Source: Flavobacterium limnosediminis JC2902 (lineage in GTDB: Bacteria; Bacteroidota; Bacteroidia; Flavobacteriales; Flavobacteriaceae). Taken from it: a stretch of DNA of 64,000 nucleotides. Shown here piece after piece: positions 25,551 through 34,599 of the stretch (position 1 is the first letter of the stretch; each line of letters opens with the position of its first letter). The stretch covers positions 1 to 64,000 of the forward strand of contig NZ_AVGG01000007.1 in the NCBI RefSeq assembly GCF_000498535.1. The letters run 5' to 3'. Below the pieces are notes generated by a model, which was not told the DNA's origin, did no database searches, and worked only from the letters and a program-made list of their open reading frames with translations. Made by a program: the position numbers and the translations under genes.

Positions 25551-26675
25551 TTAACGCAAAGCTTCTTTCAGAGGCACTTTCTGACCGTTTTTATATGCTA
25601 CGATAAAAGCCGAACTGTAGCCTTTTGCCTTGGCTTCTTCCAATAATTTTTTAGATTCGTCAGGGTCTTTTGTGTTTCCGTAGAAGTACTTGATGATATT
25701 TCCGTCGTCTTCCATCGAAATAGTATTCAAACCATTAAAATTGCTTGGCACCAGGTCTAATTTTTTGGTACTAGCAGAAATCTGAACTTTAAAAACCAAT
25801 CCTTTTTCACCATTTACTTTAACCTCCTTAACTTTTGGAGTATCAACTTTTATTTCTCTTTCGGGAGTTTTTGGTCTTTCAATAGGCACATACTCTTCCG
25901 TCCCCGGAACAAAATATTCTTTCTTATAATCCAGAATCGCTTTAGCAATGGCCTGCGCTATTTGCTCCTGACCTTCATCAGAACTTAAAAAAGCTCCTTC
26001 TTCCTTATTGGAAACAAACCCCATTTCTATCAGCACACGGGGCATGTATATTTTTCGAAGCACCAGGAAACCGGCCTGTTTTACACCGCGGCTTTTTCTG
26101 TTCAGCCCATCTTCAAAACCTTCCTGAATACCAGCTGCCAGTTCGATACTCTGATCGAGATATTCTTCCTGAATTACGGTCATACCGATTACGGATTCGG
26201 GTGAATTCGGATCGTAACCGTCGTATTTTATTTTATAATCTTTTTCTAGCGTAACCACCTCATTCTCTTTTCGTGCCACTTCTAAGTTAGAGGCATTTTT
26301 AGTTACCCCCATCACATAGGTTTCCGTTCCGCTGGCAACCTGATTCTTATTGGCGTTACAGTGAATGGACACAAAAATATCAGCCTTGGATTTATTGGCA
26401 ATTTCCGCACGTTCGTCCAAAGGAATAAAAACATCCGTTTTTCTGGTGTAAATCACCTGACTTCCCGGATCACTTTCAAGAATTCTCCCCACTTTAAGGG
26501 CAACATTCAGCGCGTTGTTTTTTTCGACATAACCATGATATGTTGCACCAAAGTCGTTTCCGCCGTGACCGGCATCAAGAACAACCCTGAATTTCGCATT
26601 ATTTTGAGCGTAACCTGCACCGGTGGAAAGCACTAATGCAAGCAGCGTGGATTTAAAAAAAACATTCATTTTCAT
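25551..26675 (-). CDS. N-acetylmuramoyl-L-alanine amidase with SPOR-like C-terminus, copy 1
   Basis: A 374-residue exported zinc amidase (Amidase_3): cleaves peptide stems from peptidoglycan during division. Signal peptide (TLLALVLSTGAGYAQ). VVLDAGHGGNDFGATYHGYVEKNNALNVALKVG starts the domain with ligand H-G-G and E; SIHCNANKNQVASGTETYV holds the second His, and RVLIEMGFVSNKEE the catalytic Glu. The C-terminus (about 295-374) is SPOR-like: VFKVQISASTKKLDLVPSNFNGL and FYGNTKDPDESKKLLEEAKAKGYSSAFIV. A near-tandem copy lies 5 bp upstream on the same strand. Confidence 0.92.
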   Translation of the reverse strand: MKMNVFFKSTLLALVLSTGAGYAQNNAKFRVVLDAGHGGNDFGATYHGYVEKNNALNVALKVGRILESDPGSQVIYTRKTDVFIPLDERAEIANKSKADIFVSIHCNANKNQVASGTETYVMGVTKNASNLEVARKENEVVTLEKDYKIKYDGYDPNSPESVIGMTVIQEEYLDQSIELAAGIQEGFEDGLNRKSRGVKQAGFLVLRKIYMPRVLIEMGFVSNKEEGAFLSSDEGQEQIAQAIAKAILDYKKEYFVPGTEEYVPIERPKTPEREIKVDTPKVKEVKVNGEKGLVFKVQISASTKKLDLVPSNFNGLNTISMEDDGNIIKYFYGNTKDPDESKKLLEEAKAKGYSSAFIVAYKNGQKVPLKEALR

Positions 26676-26680
26676 ACTCC

Positions 26681-27754
26681 TTAATTATTTATTTCATTCC
26701 CGGCAACAATGAAAGCCGAGTCATATCCCTTCTTTTTAGCTTCTGCCAATAATTTTTTGCAATCAACATCCGTGGAAACGTTTCCGTAAAAATATTTATA
26801 GTACCCTTTTTCAAAAGTTCTTGAAACATTTTTCAACCCTTTGAAATTGGAAGGCTCTGTTGCAAGTTTCCTCTTGCTCGTTGCTATCTGAACTTTATAT
26901 TCTTTCCCTTTTATTTCTTTTATGGGTGTATCTTGTTTCGGTTCGGTTTCCTCTTTCGTTACTGTTTGCTCTTTAACACCTGAAGTCCCCGTAGTTGCAA
27001 AATATTCATCTTTATATTGTATAATTGATAGTGCTATGGCCTTTGCCATTTCATTTTTTCCTTTTTCAGACCCCAGATAACTAGCCTCATTCTTGTTGGA
27101 AATAAACCCCATTTCTATTAAAACACCAGGCATACAGGTGGCATCCAATACCCATAACGGTTGCTGATGAACACCTTTGTTTTTTCTGTTAAGCTGGTTT
27201 GCGAATTTATTCTGGATAGAACTGGCAAAATCTATGCTCGATTTTAAGGACTCTTCCTGTAAAATTTTTAAACCTATCAGTGTTTCAGGATTATTAGGAT
27301 CGAATCCTTTATAGTTTTTCTTATAATTGGCCTCCTGAAAAATAACAGAGTTTTCCGTTTTGGCAATTTCAAGATTTTTAGACGATCGGGAAAGCCCCAT
27401 AACTAAGGTTAAAGAACCATATGGCTTTGATGAAGGATTTGAATTGCAATGCACCGATACAAACAAATCCGCTTTAGCCTTGTTTGCTTTATCCGCTCTT
27501 TCCCTTAGTTCTACAAAAACGTCTGTTTTTCTTGAATATAAAACCTCAATATCAGTGTCATTCTTCAAAATTTTCCCGATTCGCAATACCACATCGAGAG
27601 CTACTTCCTTTTCCTTTAATCCGTTTTTTATGGCTCCGAAATCCTTACCTCCGTGACCGGCATCCAAAACAACCTTAAACTTAGATTGCGACAACATTAA
27701 ATTAGACACCAAGAACACGAATAAGCATAAATATACTCTAACTTTAAATGGCAT
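26681..27754 (-). CDS. N-acetylmuramoyl-L-alanine amidase with SPOR-like C-terminus, copy 2
   Basis: Tandem paralogue of the preceding gene, 357 residues from ATG 27754 (MPFKVRVYLCLFVFLVSNLMLSQ signal peptide; an upstream TTG at 27775 adds only seven residues). The same zinc amidase core is present: VVLDAGHGGKDFGAIKNGLKEKEVAL, SVHCNSNPSSKPYGSLTLVMG, VLIEMGFISNKNE. The C-terminus again has a SPOR-like segment (EYKVQIATSKRKLATEPSNFKGL). The peptide linker between is shorter and charged. Divergent from lptD. Two amidases in tandem suggest divided roles, for example septal splitting and turnover. Confidence 0.9.
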   Translation of the reverse strand: MPFKVRVYLCLFVFLVSNLMLSQSKFKVVLDAGHGGKDFGAIKNGLKEKEVALDVVLRIGKILKNDTDIEVLYSRKTDVFVELRERADKANKAKADLFVSVHCNSNPSSKPYGSLTLVMGLSRSSKNLEIAKTENSVIFQEANYKKNYKGFDPNNPETLIGLKILQEESLKSSIDFASSIQNKFANQLNRKNKGVHQQPLWVLDATCMPGVLIEMGFISNKNEASYLGSEKGKNEMAKAIALSIIQYKDEYFATTGTSGVKEQTVTKEETEPKQDTPIKEIKGKEYKVQIATSKRKLATEPSNFKGLKNVSRTFEKGYYKYFYGNVSTDVDCKKLLAEAKKKGYDSAFIVAGNEINN

Positions 27755-27840
27755 ATAGGACCTAATAATTTTCAATGGTTATAATTTTACTAAATACTTA
27801 ATTTTGACAAAAAATATATGTAAGTTTGACCCGTCAAAAA

Positions 27841-30558
27841 TTGAGCCACATTTTTACAAAAATAGTATTAAAAGCGTTGCGTACAAACTTATTTCATATC
27901 GTTTTATTATCAATTTTCCTAACACTTGGAAATTTGAAACTTCAAGCCCAGGAAATCCCTTCCAAATCAATCCCTGTACCCGCTGTAAAACAGAAGGATA
28001 GCTTAAATTTAGGTCTGAATGACGTTCTCAAACCGGCTGACACTGTCAAGACGGTTAAGAATGACAGCATCAAAAAAAAGCAGCCTATTCTGGACGGAAT
28101 TGTAAAGCGTAAGGCTATCGATTATGAAAAAATCGACCAGAAAAAGAAAGAACTTACCTTATACAATGAGGCCGAATTAATCTATAAAGACATTGAACTG
28201 AAGGCAGGAATTATCGTTTTTAACTATGAAAAAGACGAAGTATATGCCGGGAGGATCAAAGACAGTCTCGGAAATTACTCTCAAAACCCTGTTTTTAAAC
28301 AAGGTCAAAATGTGATTGAACCCGATTCCATTCGTTTTAACACGAAAACCAAGAAAGCTCTGGTTTGGAATTCAAGAACACAGCAAGGTGAGTTCAGGGT
28401 GAAGGCCGAAGTAAGTAAAAGGGAAAACGATTCGGTTTATTTCATGAGAAGTGCCCGATTTACCACTTCTGAAAACATAGAAGATCCCGAATATTATTTT
28501 CTTGCCCGAAAAATAAAATTTGTCCCTAAGAAAAAGGTAGTTGCAGGTTTTACCAACATGGTAATTGCCGATGTCCCCACCCCACTTTTTTTACCGTTTG
28601 CTTATTTCCCGATGAGTGAAAAGTCGGTGTCCGGTTTCGTTATTCCTACCTTTGGTGACACCCAGGAAAAGGGTTATTATTTTCAGAATGGAGGATATTA
28701 TTTTGCGTTAAGCGATTATTTTGACCTACAGGTTTTAGGGGATTATTACACCAACGGAAGTTATGCAGCCCGATTTGAAAGCAGTTATGCGAAGCGCTAC
28801 AGATTTAACGGAAGGGTAAACTTCCGATTTGAGAATCAGATAAATAGTGAAAAGGGATTTCCGGATTATTTCAGATCCAGACAATATAACATCCAATGGT
28901 CACACAGTCAGGATGCCAAGGCTAGTCCGAATTCAAGATTTTCTGCGTCCGTCAATTTAGGTAGCAGTCAGTATTTCAGGCAATCTTACAACCAGTCTAA
29001 TATTGGTTCGTCGTTAAACAACAACCTAAGTTCTTCTGTTTCCTATTCTAAAACATTTCAGACGGTTCCTCAGGTAAATTTCTCAGTTGCGGCAACACAT
29101 TCACAAAATACCAATACAGAGGAAATTGACATGACATTGCCTACATTTCAGGCCAGCGTGGACCGTATTTTCCCTTTTGCTCCCAAAAACGGAATCAAAA
29201 AAGGAATTATAAAAAATGTTAATTTCCAATACAGCATCAGAGGTGAAAACAGAATTCATACAACTGATTCTCTTTTCTTTAAACCGGGAATGTTTGATGA
29301 GGCAAGAAACGGATTTCAACACAGTATTCCGATCAGTACTAATTTTAAAGTCTTCAAATATTTCAGTGTTACGGCAGGTTCATCTTATAGTGAAGTTTGG
29401 TATTTCAAAACAATAAAAAAAGAATTCAGCGATTCCACAAATAAGGTGGAAACTACCGATGTTAACGGATTTGACGCTTTCAGAACGTATGATTTCAATT
29501 CACGCATCGGAACCACAATTTACGGTACCTTTAAATTTAACGAAAAAAATAAAATTCAGGCTATCAGACACGTAATGACTCCAAGCGTTTCCTATGTGTA
29601 CACCCCCAGTTTCGATCAGTATTATGATACCTATGCTTTGGATGCCACCGGAACAAGATATGCAGATTACACACGTTTTGAAGAAGGAATTTTCGGAGCA
29701 CCCGGGAAGAACAAATCGAACAGAATCGGAATGTCTATAAACAATACTTTTGAGGCCAAGGTGCGTGATAAAGACGAAACCAAAACCGAACCTAAAAAAG
29801 TGATGTTGCTTAATAATTTACTTTTTTCCACGAGTTATAATATCGCCGCCGATTCATTGTCCTGGTCTCCAATGCAGGTATCCGGGGGGACACAATTCTT
29901 TGACAACAAATTAAATCTAAATTTCGGAACCACATTAGATCCCTATGCAATTGATAATTCCGGACGACGTATTGATAAATTCAACATCGATAACGGAGGA
30001 AGTCTTTTCAGAATGACAACGGCAAACATGACAATCAACTACTCACTTTCCAGTGCCGATGGAGAGGGTAAAGGTGATGCCTCCCAACAAACGGTATTAA
30101 ACGGCGGTCGTGAGGATGATTTGTTTGGTCGCGGAACCGATATGAGCGATCAGAGACAAAGTCTCTTCAGTAAAGAGGATGAAAAAAACAAGGAGAAGAA
30201 AACCACCGAATTTTACCGTTTGAAAATTCCTTGGAATTTAATCTTAGCCTATTCCCTAACCTATTCCAATACCAATCGTGAAAATGAAATCGTCGGAAAC
30301 TCATTAATGGCGTCCGGAAACATTGATCTGACACCAAAATGGAAAATGGGCTTTTCATCTGGATATGATTTTGTTCAAAAAGGTATATCCTTTACGCAAC
30401 TCCGATTCGAAAGGGATCTATTGAGCTGGAGAATGAGTTTTAACTGGGTACCTATCGCGCCGTATACAAGCTGGGGGTTCTTCATTGGTATCAAGTCATC
30501 CGTCTTAAGCGATATCAAATACGACAAACGTAATTTACCGGACCGAACTTTGAGGTAG
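27841..30558 (+). CDS. lptD: LPS-assembly outer-membrane protein LptD
   Basis: About 905 residues. N-terminal signal region (about 20-40), an OstA/LptA-like periplasmic jelly roll (KKKELTLYNEAELIYKDIELKAGIIVF ... RVKAEVSKREND), and a large beta barrel that inserts LPS in the outer leaflet together with LptE. The barrel begins at about LARKIKFVPKKKVVAGFTN and ends RWPFNWVPIAPYTSWGFFIG-like strands, SSVLSDIKYDKRNLPDRTLR. No ATG start: TTG at 27826 or 27841; I take 27841, because a TAAGTTTG -7-type box covers 27821-27828. Divergent from the amidase gene across 86 bp. Confidence 0.88.
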   Translation: MSHIFTKIVLKALRTNLFHIVLLSIFLTLGNLKLQAQEIPSKSIPVPAVKQKDSLNLGLNDVLKPADTVKTVKNDSIKKKQPILDGIVKRKAIDYEKIDQKKKELTLYNEAELIYKDIELKAGIIVFNYEKDEVYAGRIKDSLGNYSQNPVFKQGQNVIEPDSIRFNTKTKKALVWNSRTQQGEFRVKAEVSKRENDSVYFMRSARFTTSENIEDPEYYFLARKIKFVPKKKVVAGFTNMVIADVPTPLFLPFAYFPMSEKSVSGFVIPTFGDTQEKGYYFQNGGYYFALSDYFDLQVLGDYYTNGSYAARFESSYAKRYRFNGRVNFRFENQINSEKGFPDYFRSRQYNIQWSHSQDAKASPNSRFSASVNLGSSQYFRQSYNQSNIGSSLNNNLSSSVSYSKTFQTVPQVNFSVAATHSQNTNTEEIDMTLPTFQASVDRIFPFAPKNGIKKGIIKNVNFQYSIRGENRIHTTDSLFFKPGMFDEARNGFQHSIPISTNFKVFKYFSVTAGSSYSEVWYFKTIKKEFSDSTNKVETTDVNGFDAFRTYDFNSRIGTTIYGTFKFNEKNKIQAIRHVMTPSVSYVYTPSFDQYYDTYALDATGTRYADYTRFEEGIFGAPGKNKSNRIGMSINNTFEAKVRDKDETKTEPKKVMLLNNLLFSTSYNIAADSLSWSPMQVSGGTQFFDNKLNLNFGTTLDPYAIDNSGRRIDKFNIDNGGSLFRMTTANMTINYSLSSADGEGKGDASQQTVLNGGREDDLFGRGTDMSDQRQSLFSKEDEKNKEKKTTEFYRLKIPWNLILAYSLTYSNTNRENEIVGNSLMASGNIDLTPKWKMGFSSGYDFVQKGISFTQLRFERDLLSWRMSFNWVPIAPYTSWGFFIGIKSSVLSDIKYDKRNLPDRTLR

Positions 30559-30644
30559 ATTGACAAGACAAGAGGCAAGAGACAAGAGGGAGGAAATTGG
30601 CTTTGAAATACTACACGAAAACTGAAATCTAAGTTTATAAAAAC
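30559..30644. repeat. short-word degenerate repeat upstream of ridA
   Basis: Polypurine run of GACAAGA, CAAGAGG and CAAGAGACAAGAGG words. Reverse-complement vocabulary (CTCTTGTCTCTTGC) recurs at 33410-33440, so two gaps about 3 kb apart share words. Confidence 0.6.
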
Positions 30645-31025
30645 ATGAAAAAAATAATTTTTACGGAAAAGGCACCGGCTCCTATCGGACCTTATAACCA
30701 GGCTGTTTTGGTTGGAAACACACTATATACCTCGGGACAGATTGCAATTAATCCGGCTAATGGCGAATTGGTTTTGGACAACATCGAAACAGAAACCAAG
30801 CAGGTGATGGAAAACATGAAAGCCGTTCTGGAAGCCGCAGAGATGACATTCGAAAACGTGATAAAGACTTCTATTTTCATTAGTGACATGAACGATTTTT
30901 CAAAAATAAATACCGTTTACGGAAGCTATTTTGACGAAAAAACCGCTCCGGCACGCGAAACGGTTCAGGTGGCTTGTCTGCCCAAAAACGTAAATGTTGA
31001 GATCTCTATGATTGCAATTAAATAG
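30645..31025 (+). CDS. ridA: RidA family enamine/imine deaminase
   Basis: A 126-residue trimeric cytosolic enzyme that hydrolyses reactive 2-aminoacrylate and related enamines released by PLP enzymes. Signature elements: APAPIGPYNQAVLVGNTLYTSGQIAINP at the start, YGSYFDEKTAPARETVQVACLPKNVNVEISMIAI at the end with the conserved R of the substrate site (PARETVQV). Start ATG 30645 has an A-rich leader. Ends just before a repeat element that fills the gap to the next gene. Confidence 0.95.
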   Translation: MKKIIFTEKAPAPIGPYNQAVLVGNTLYTSGQIAINPANGELVLDNIETETKQVMENMKAVLEAAEMTFENVIKTSIFISDMNDFSKINTVYGSYFDEKTAPARETVQVACLPKNVNVEISMIAIK

Positions 31026-31062
31026 GTTTCAGACAGCTTTTTCAATTAAATGAATTTAAAGG

Positions 31063-31187
31063 CGGACACGTTTACGGATTTCCATGGGCGTGTCCCACTT
31101 CCATACTTCCGGCGGGCCGGGCTATACGCTGCAAGTCCTCTCTCCGCTCTGCTACGTTGCGGGCTTTCCGCTGCTATCCCTCACGCA
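31063..31187. repeat. structured GC-rich intergenic element A
   Basis: A 125-bp insertion-like segment, GC-rich against an AT-rich background. GGACACG (31063-31069) can pair with CGTGTCC (31089-31095); then GGGCCGGGCTATACGCTGCAAG and, later, GGGCTTTCCGCTGCTATCCCTCACGC form two similar arms. I remember similar palindromic intergenic sequences from other Bacteroidetes genomes. It shares CCGCTGCTRTC with element B at 32170-32248, read on the minus strand. Confidence 0.55.
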
Positions 31188-31226
31188 ACCGTTGTATATT
31201 AAATCACGACTTATGAATCTAAGATA

Positions 31227-32081
31227 TTAATGCGTGGTTACCGCATGGTAATTTATCAATCCGTCAATGGGTTTTCTGTACACGTTTCCGAGTTTCAAAC
31301 CGTTTTTGGTTAAAACAGTATCCAATTCCTCCTTCAGATAATAAGCTATCGAACCGATAAAATGTACCGGTACCTCTTTACAGTTTTCGAATTGCGTTAT
31401 GTAAAAATCCACGAAATTCTGCATGTCATTTAAAATGATTTTCTGAAGGAATTCTTCGTCTTTATGCTGAATTAAAAACTTTGCAAAAGTTGCCAGATAC
31501 GCATTCGGATTGGGTGATTTGTACAAATTGTGTTTGATCACATCGGCATCCAGATCGTATTCCTTTTCAAAAATATCCGCTAATGCTTTTGGCATCTTGT
31601 TGAAATAATACGCACGGATTAAATGGCGTCCGAACTGGTTTCCGCTGCAGTCGTCCATCGCCAGATAACCTAACGACTGTACTTTCTGATGCAATTCTTC
31701 TCCGTCGAAATAACTGCAGTTAGAACCCGTTCCTAATATACAAACGATAGCCTTCTCGCCTCTTGGTGTTGTGGCGAAAACCGCTGCGTAAGTATCTTCC
31801 TTGACTTCAACGTGGGCATTGGGAAAATACTCTTTAAGAATTTCGGTCAGATGATTTTTCATTCGGTCTGTTCCGCAACCCGCTCCATAGAAATATATTT
31901 CCTTTACGATGGGCGCATTTTGGGCAATGTCGAATCTGTCGTTAATTCGTTTGATAACCTCTTCTTTTGTTAAAACTTCAGGATTTAACCCTAAGGTGCT
32001 GGCTGTAAACTGAATATTTCCGTTATCGTCTAAGGCAATCCAATCGGCTTTTGTGGAACCGCTGTCTACTACTAATTTCAT
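31227..32081 (-). CDS. BadF/BadG/BcrA/BcrD-family sugar kinase (N-acetylglucosamine kinase-like)
   Basis: A 284-residue ASKHA-fold ATPase. The phosphate 1 loop is VDSGSTKADWIALDDNG (D-S-G-S-T-K-T-D-type, residues 5-21) as in eukaryotic N-acetylglucosamine kinase, phosphate 2 is AIVCILGTGSNCSYFDG, and adenosine-site glycines are near FIGSIAYYLKEELD. Likely phosphorylates an amino sugar during cell-wall or chitin recycling. The gene is flanked by structured elements A and B, and precedes gap and pfkA on the same strand, giving a minus-strand group of carbohydrate metabolism genes. Confidence 0.8.
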   Translation of the reverse strand: MKLVVDSGSTKADWIALDDNGNIQFTASTLGLNPEVLTKEEVIKRINDRFDIAQNAPIVKEIYFYGAGCGTDRMKNHLTEILKEYFPNAHVEVKEDTYAAVFATTPRGEKAIVCILGTGSNCSYFDGEELHQKVQSLGYLAMDDCSGNQFGRHLIRAYYFNKMPKALADIFEKEYDLDADVIKHNLYKSPNPNAYLATFAKFLIQHKDEEFLQKIILNDMQNFVDFYITQFENCKEVPVHFIGSIAYYLKEELDTVLTKNGLKLGNVYRKPIDGLINYHAVTTH

Positions 32082-32169
32082 TTTTGTTTTTTAAGATTAA
32101 GGATTCCGGAATATCGGATATTGCCTGATTCCGGAAAAAATGTTTAAAAAATGCCTTTTGTTTGTTTTT

Positions 32170-32248
32170 AGCCCCGACAGCAGCGGCATCCTTTTTTTGC
32201 TTTTATATATGGCAAAAAAAGATAGAGCGGATGGCGGGAAAATGGCTC
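32170..32248. repeat. structured intergenic element B
   Basis: Forms a large imperfect hairpin: GCGGCATCCTTTTTTTGC against GCAAAAAAAGATAGAGCGG, with outer arms AGCCCCG and CGGGAAAATGGCT. The minus strand contains CCGCTCTATC and CCGCTGCTGTC like element A. It resembles the AGCCCCGATAGAAGCGG-type repeats I recall from flavobacterial genomes; copy number cannot be judged here. Confidence 0.55.
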
Positions 32249-32274
32249 AAAAAAAGCACTTTGTTCTGCTTCTA

Positions 32275-32310
32275 AAAATAAAAAAATCCCGTTGAAATAA
32301 ACGAGATTCT
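32275..32310 (-). terminator. terminator after gap
   Basis: On the minus strand AATCTCGTT pairs with AACGGGATT around TATTTC, then TTTTTTTATTTTT. Lies 20 bp after the gap stop codon. A second small hairpin (AAGCA...TGCTT) lies just beyond. Confidence 0.8.
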
Positions 32311-32329
32311 GAGGACTTTTTTTACTATA

Positions 32330-33482
<1,153 letters not shown>

Positions 33483-34469
33483 CTAAGTCGACATAATATC
33501 GGAAACCCTTACCAATTCCTCATCAATTTTCGATTTGCCTTTAACCGCCTGTTCCAGAGGTGTCAGCTGAATGACATCACAATCTATTCCTACCATGAAA
33601 TTAGTTTTTCCTTCCAATAAGGATTCCACCGCTTTCACTCCTAATCTCGATGCGAGAACCCTGTCAAAACAAGAAGGGGAACCACCACGCTGTATGTGTC
33701 CGAGAACGGAAACACGTACCTCATATTCCGGCAGGTTTTCTTCAACATAATCTTTTAATTCGAACACATTCTTCCCTATTTTATCGCCTTCGGAAACAAC
33801 AACGATACTGGATGATTTTCCGGAAGCTTTGCTCTTTTGGAGCGATTCGAGCAAACGGTCCAAGCCTAAATTTTCTTCGGGGATCAGGATTTCTTCAGCA
33901 CCGGCTCCGATACCCGCATTCAGGGCAATGTGGCCGGCATCGCGTCCCATGACTTCCACAAAAAACAATCGGTTATGTGAATTGGCCGTATCCCTTATCT
34001 TATCGATAGCCTCTACAACGGTATTAAGTGCCGTGTCATAGCCAAGGGTGTATTTTGTTCCGAAAATATCATTGTCGATGGTTCCCGGAATTCCCATGAC
34101 CGGAAAACCGAACTCTTTGTTAAAAACCATTCCACCAGTGAAACTTCCGTCTCCACCAATAATAACCAAAGCGTCTATTCCGTTTTTTTTGAGACTTTGA
34201 AATGCTTTCAGGCGACCTTCAGGTTTCATGAATTCCTTAGACCTTGCCGATTTTAATATTGTTCCGCCTTTATTCACAATATTTTTTACGGCTCTTGGAC
34301 CCATTTCGGTTATATCACCTTCAATCATGCCTTCAAATCCGCGATAAATACCCATACATTCAATCCCGTGAAAAGCACAGGTTCTTACAACAGAGCGTAT
34401 TGCGGCATTCATACCGGGAGCATCTCCGCCCGAAGTTAGCACGCCGATTCTTTTAATACTTGCTGACAT
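33483..34469 (-). CDS. pfkA: ATP-dependent 6-phosphofructokinase
   Basis: Committing step of glycolysis. 328 residues, from ATG 34469 (MSASIKRIGVLTSGGDAPGMNAAIRSV); an open frame upstream lacks similarity. ATP-loop GGDAPGMNA and GGDGSFTGG with Gly at 'G-G-D-G' (ATP-type, not PPi-type). Substrate motif GIPGTIDNDIFGTKYTLGYDTA includes the catalytic D of T-I-D-N-D; EVMGRDAGHIALNAG and HIQRGGSPSCFDR are present. Allosteric bacterial type. Divergently placed relative to nothing; the next gene, tamB, is upstream on the same strand with a 130-bp gap. Confidence 0.97.
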   Translation of the reverse strand: MSASIKRIGVLTSGGDAPGMNAAIRSVVRTCAFHGIECMGIYRGFEGMIEGDITEMGPRAVKNIVNKGGTILKSARSKEFMKPEGRLKAFQSLKKNGIDALVIIGGDGSFTGGMVFNKEFGFPVMGIPGTIDNDIFGTKYTLGYDTALNTVVEAIDKIRDTANSHNRLFFVEVMGRDAGHIALNAGIGAGAEEILIPEENLGLDRLLESLQKSKASGKSSSIVVVSEGDKIGKNVFELKDYVEENLPEYEVRVSVLGHIQRGGSPSCFDRVLASRLGVKAVESLLEGKTNFMVGIDCDVIQLTPLEQAVKGKSKIDEELVRVSDIMST

Positions 34470-34599
34470 TACAAATTTGTTTTTAATAAATTTAGTAAAT
34501 AAAACACATAAAAAACTGAAGAATATCCGATTTTTCATCGAAAAACGAATTCCTTAATGCTGTAATATCGAAAAAATCAGCAGTTATATTGCAGGTAAG

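Noticed and set aside
30559..31226. Pseudogene remnant between lptD and the sugar kinase
   Set aside because: Apart from ridA the non-coding parts show word repeats and element A but no stretch of protein similarity.
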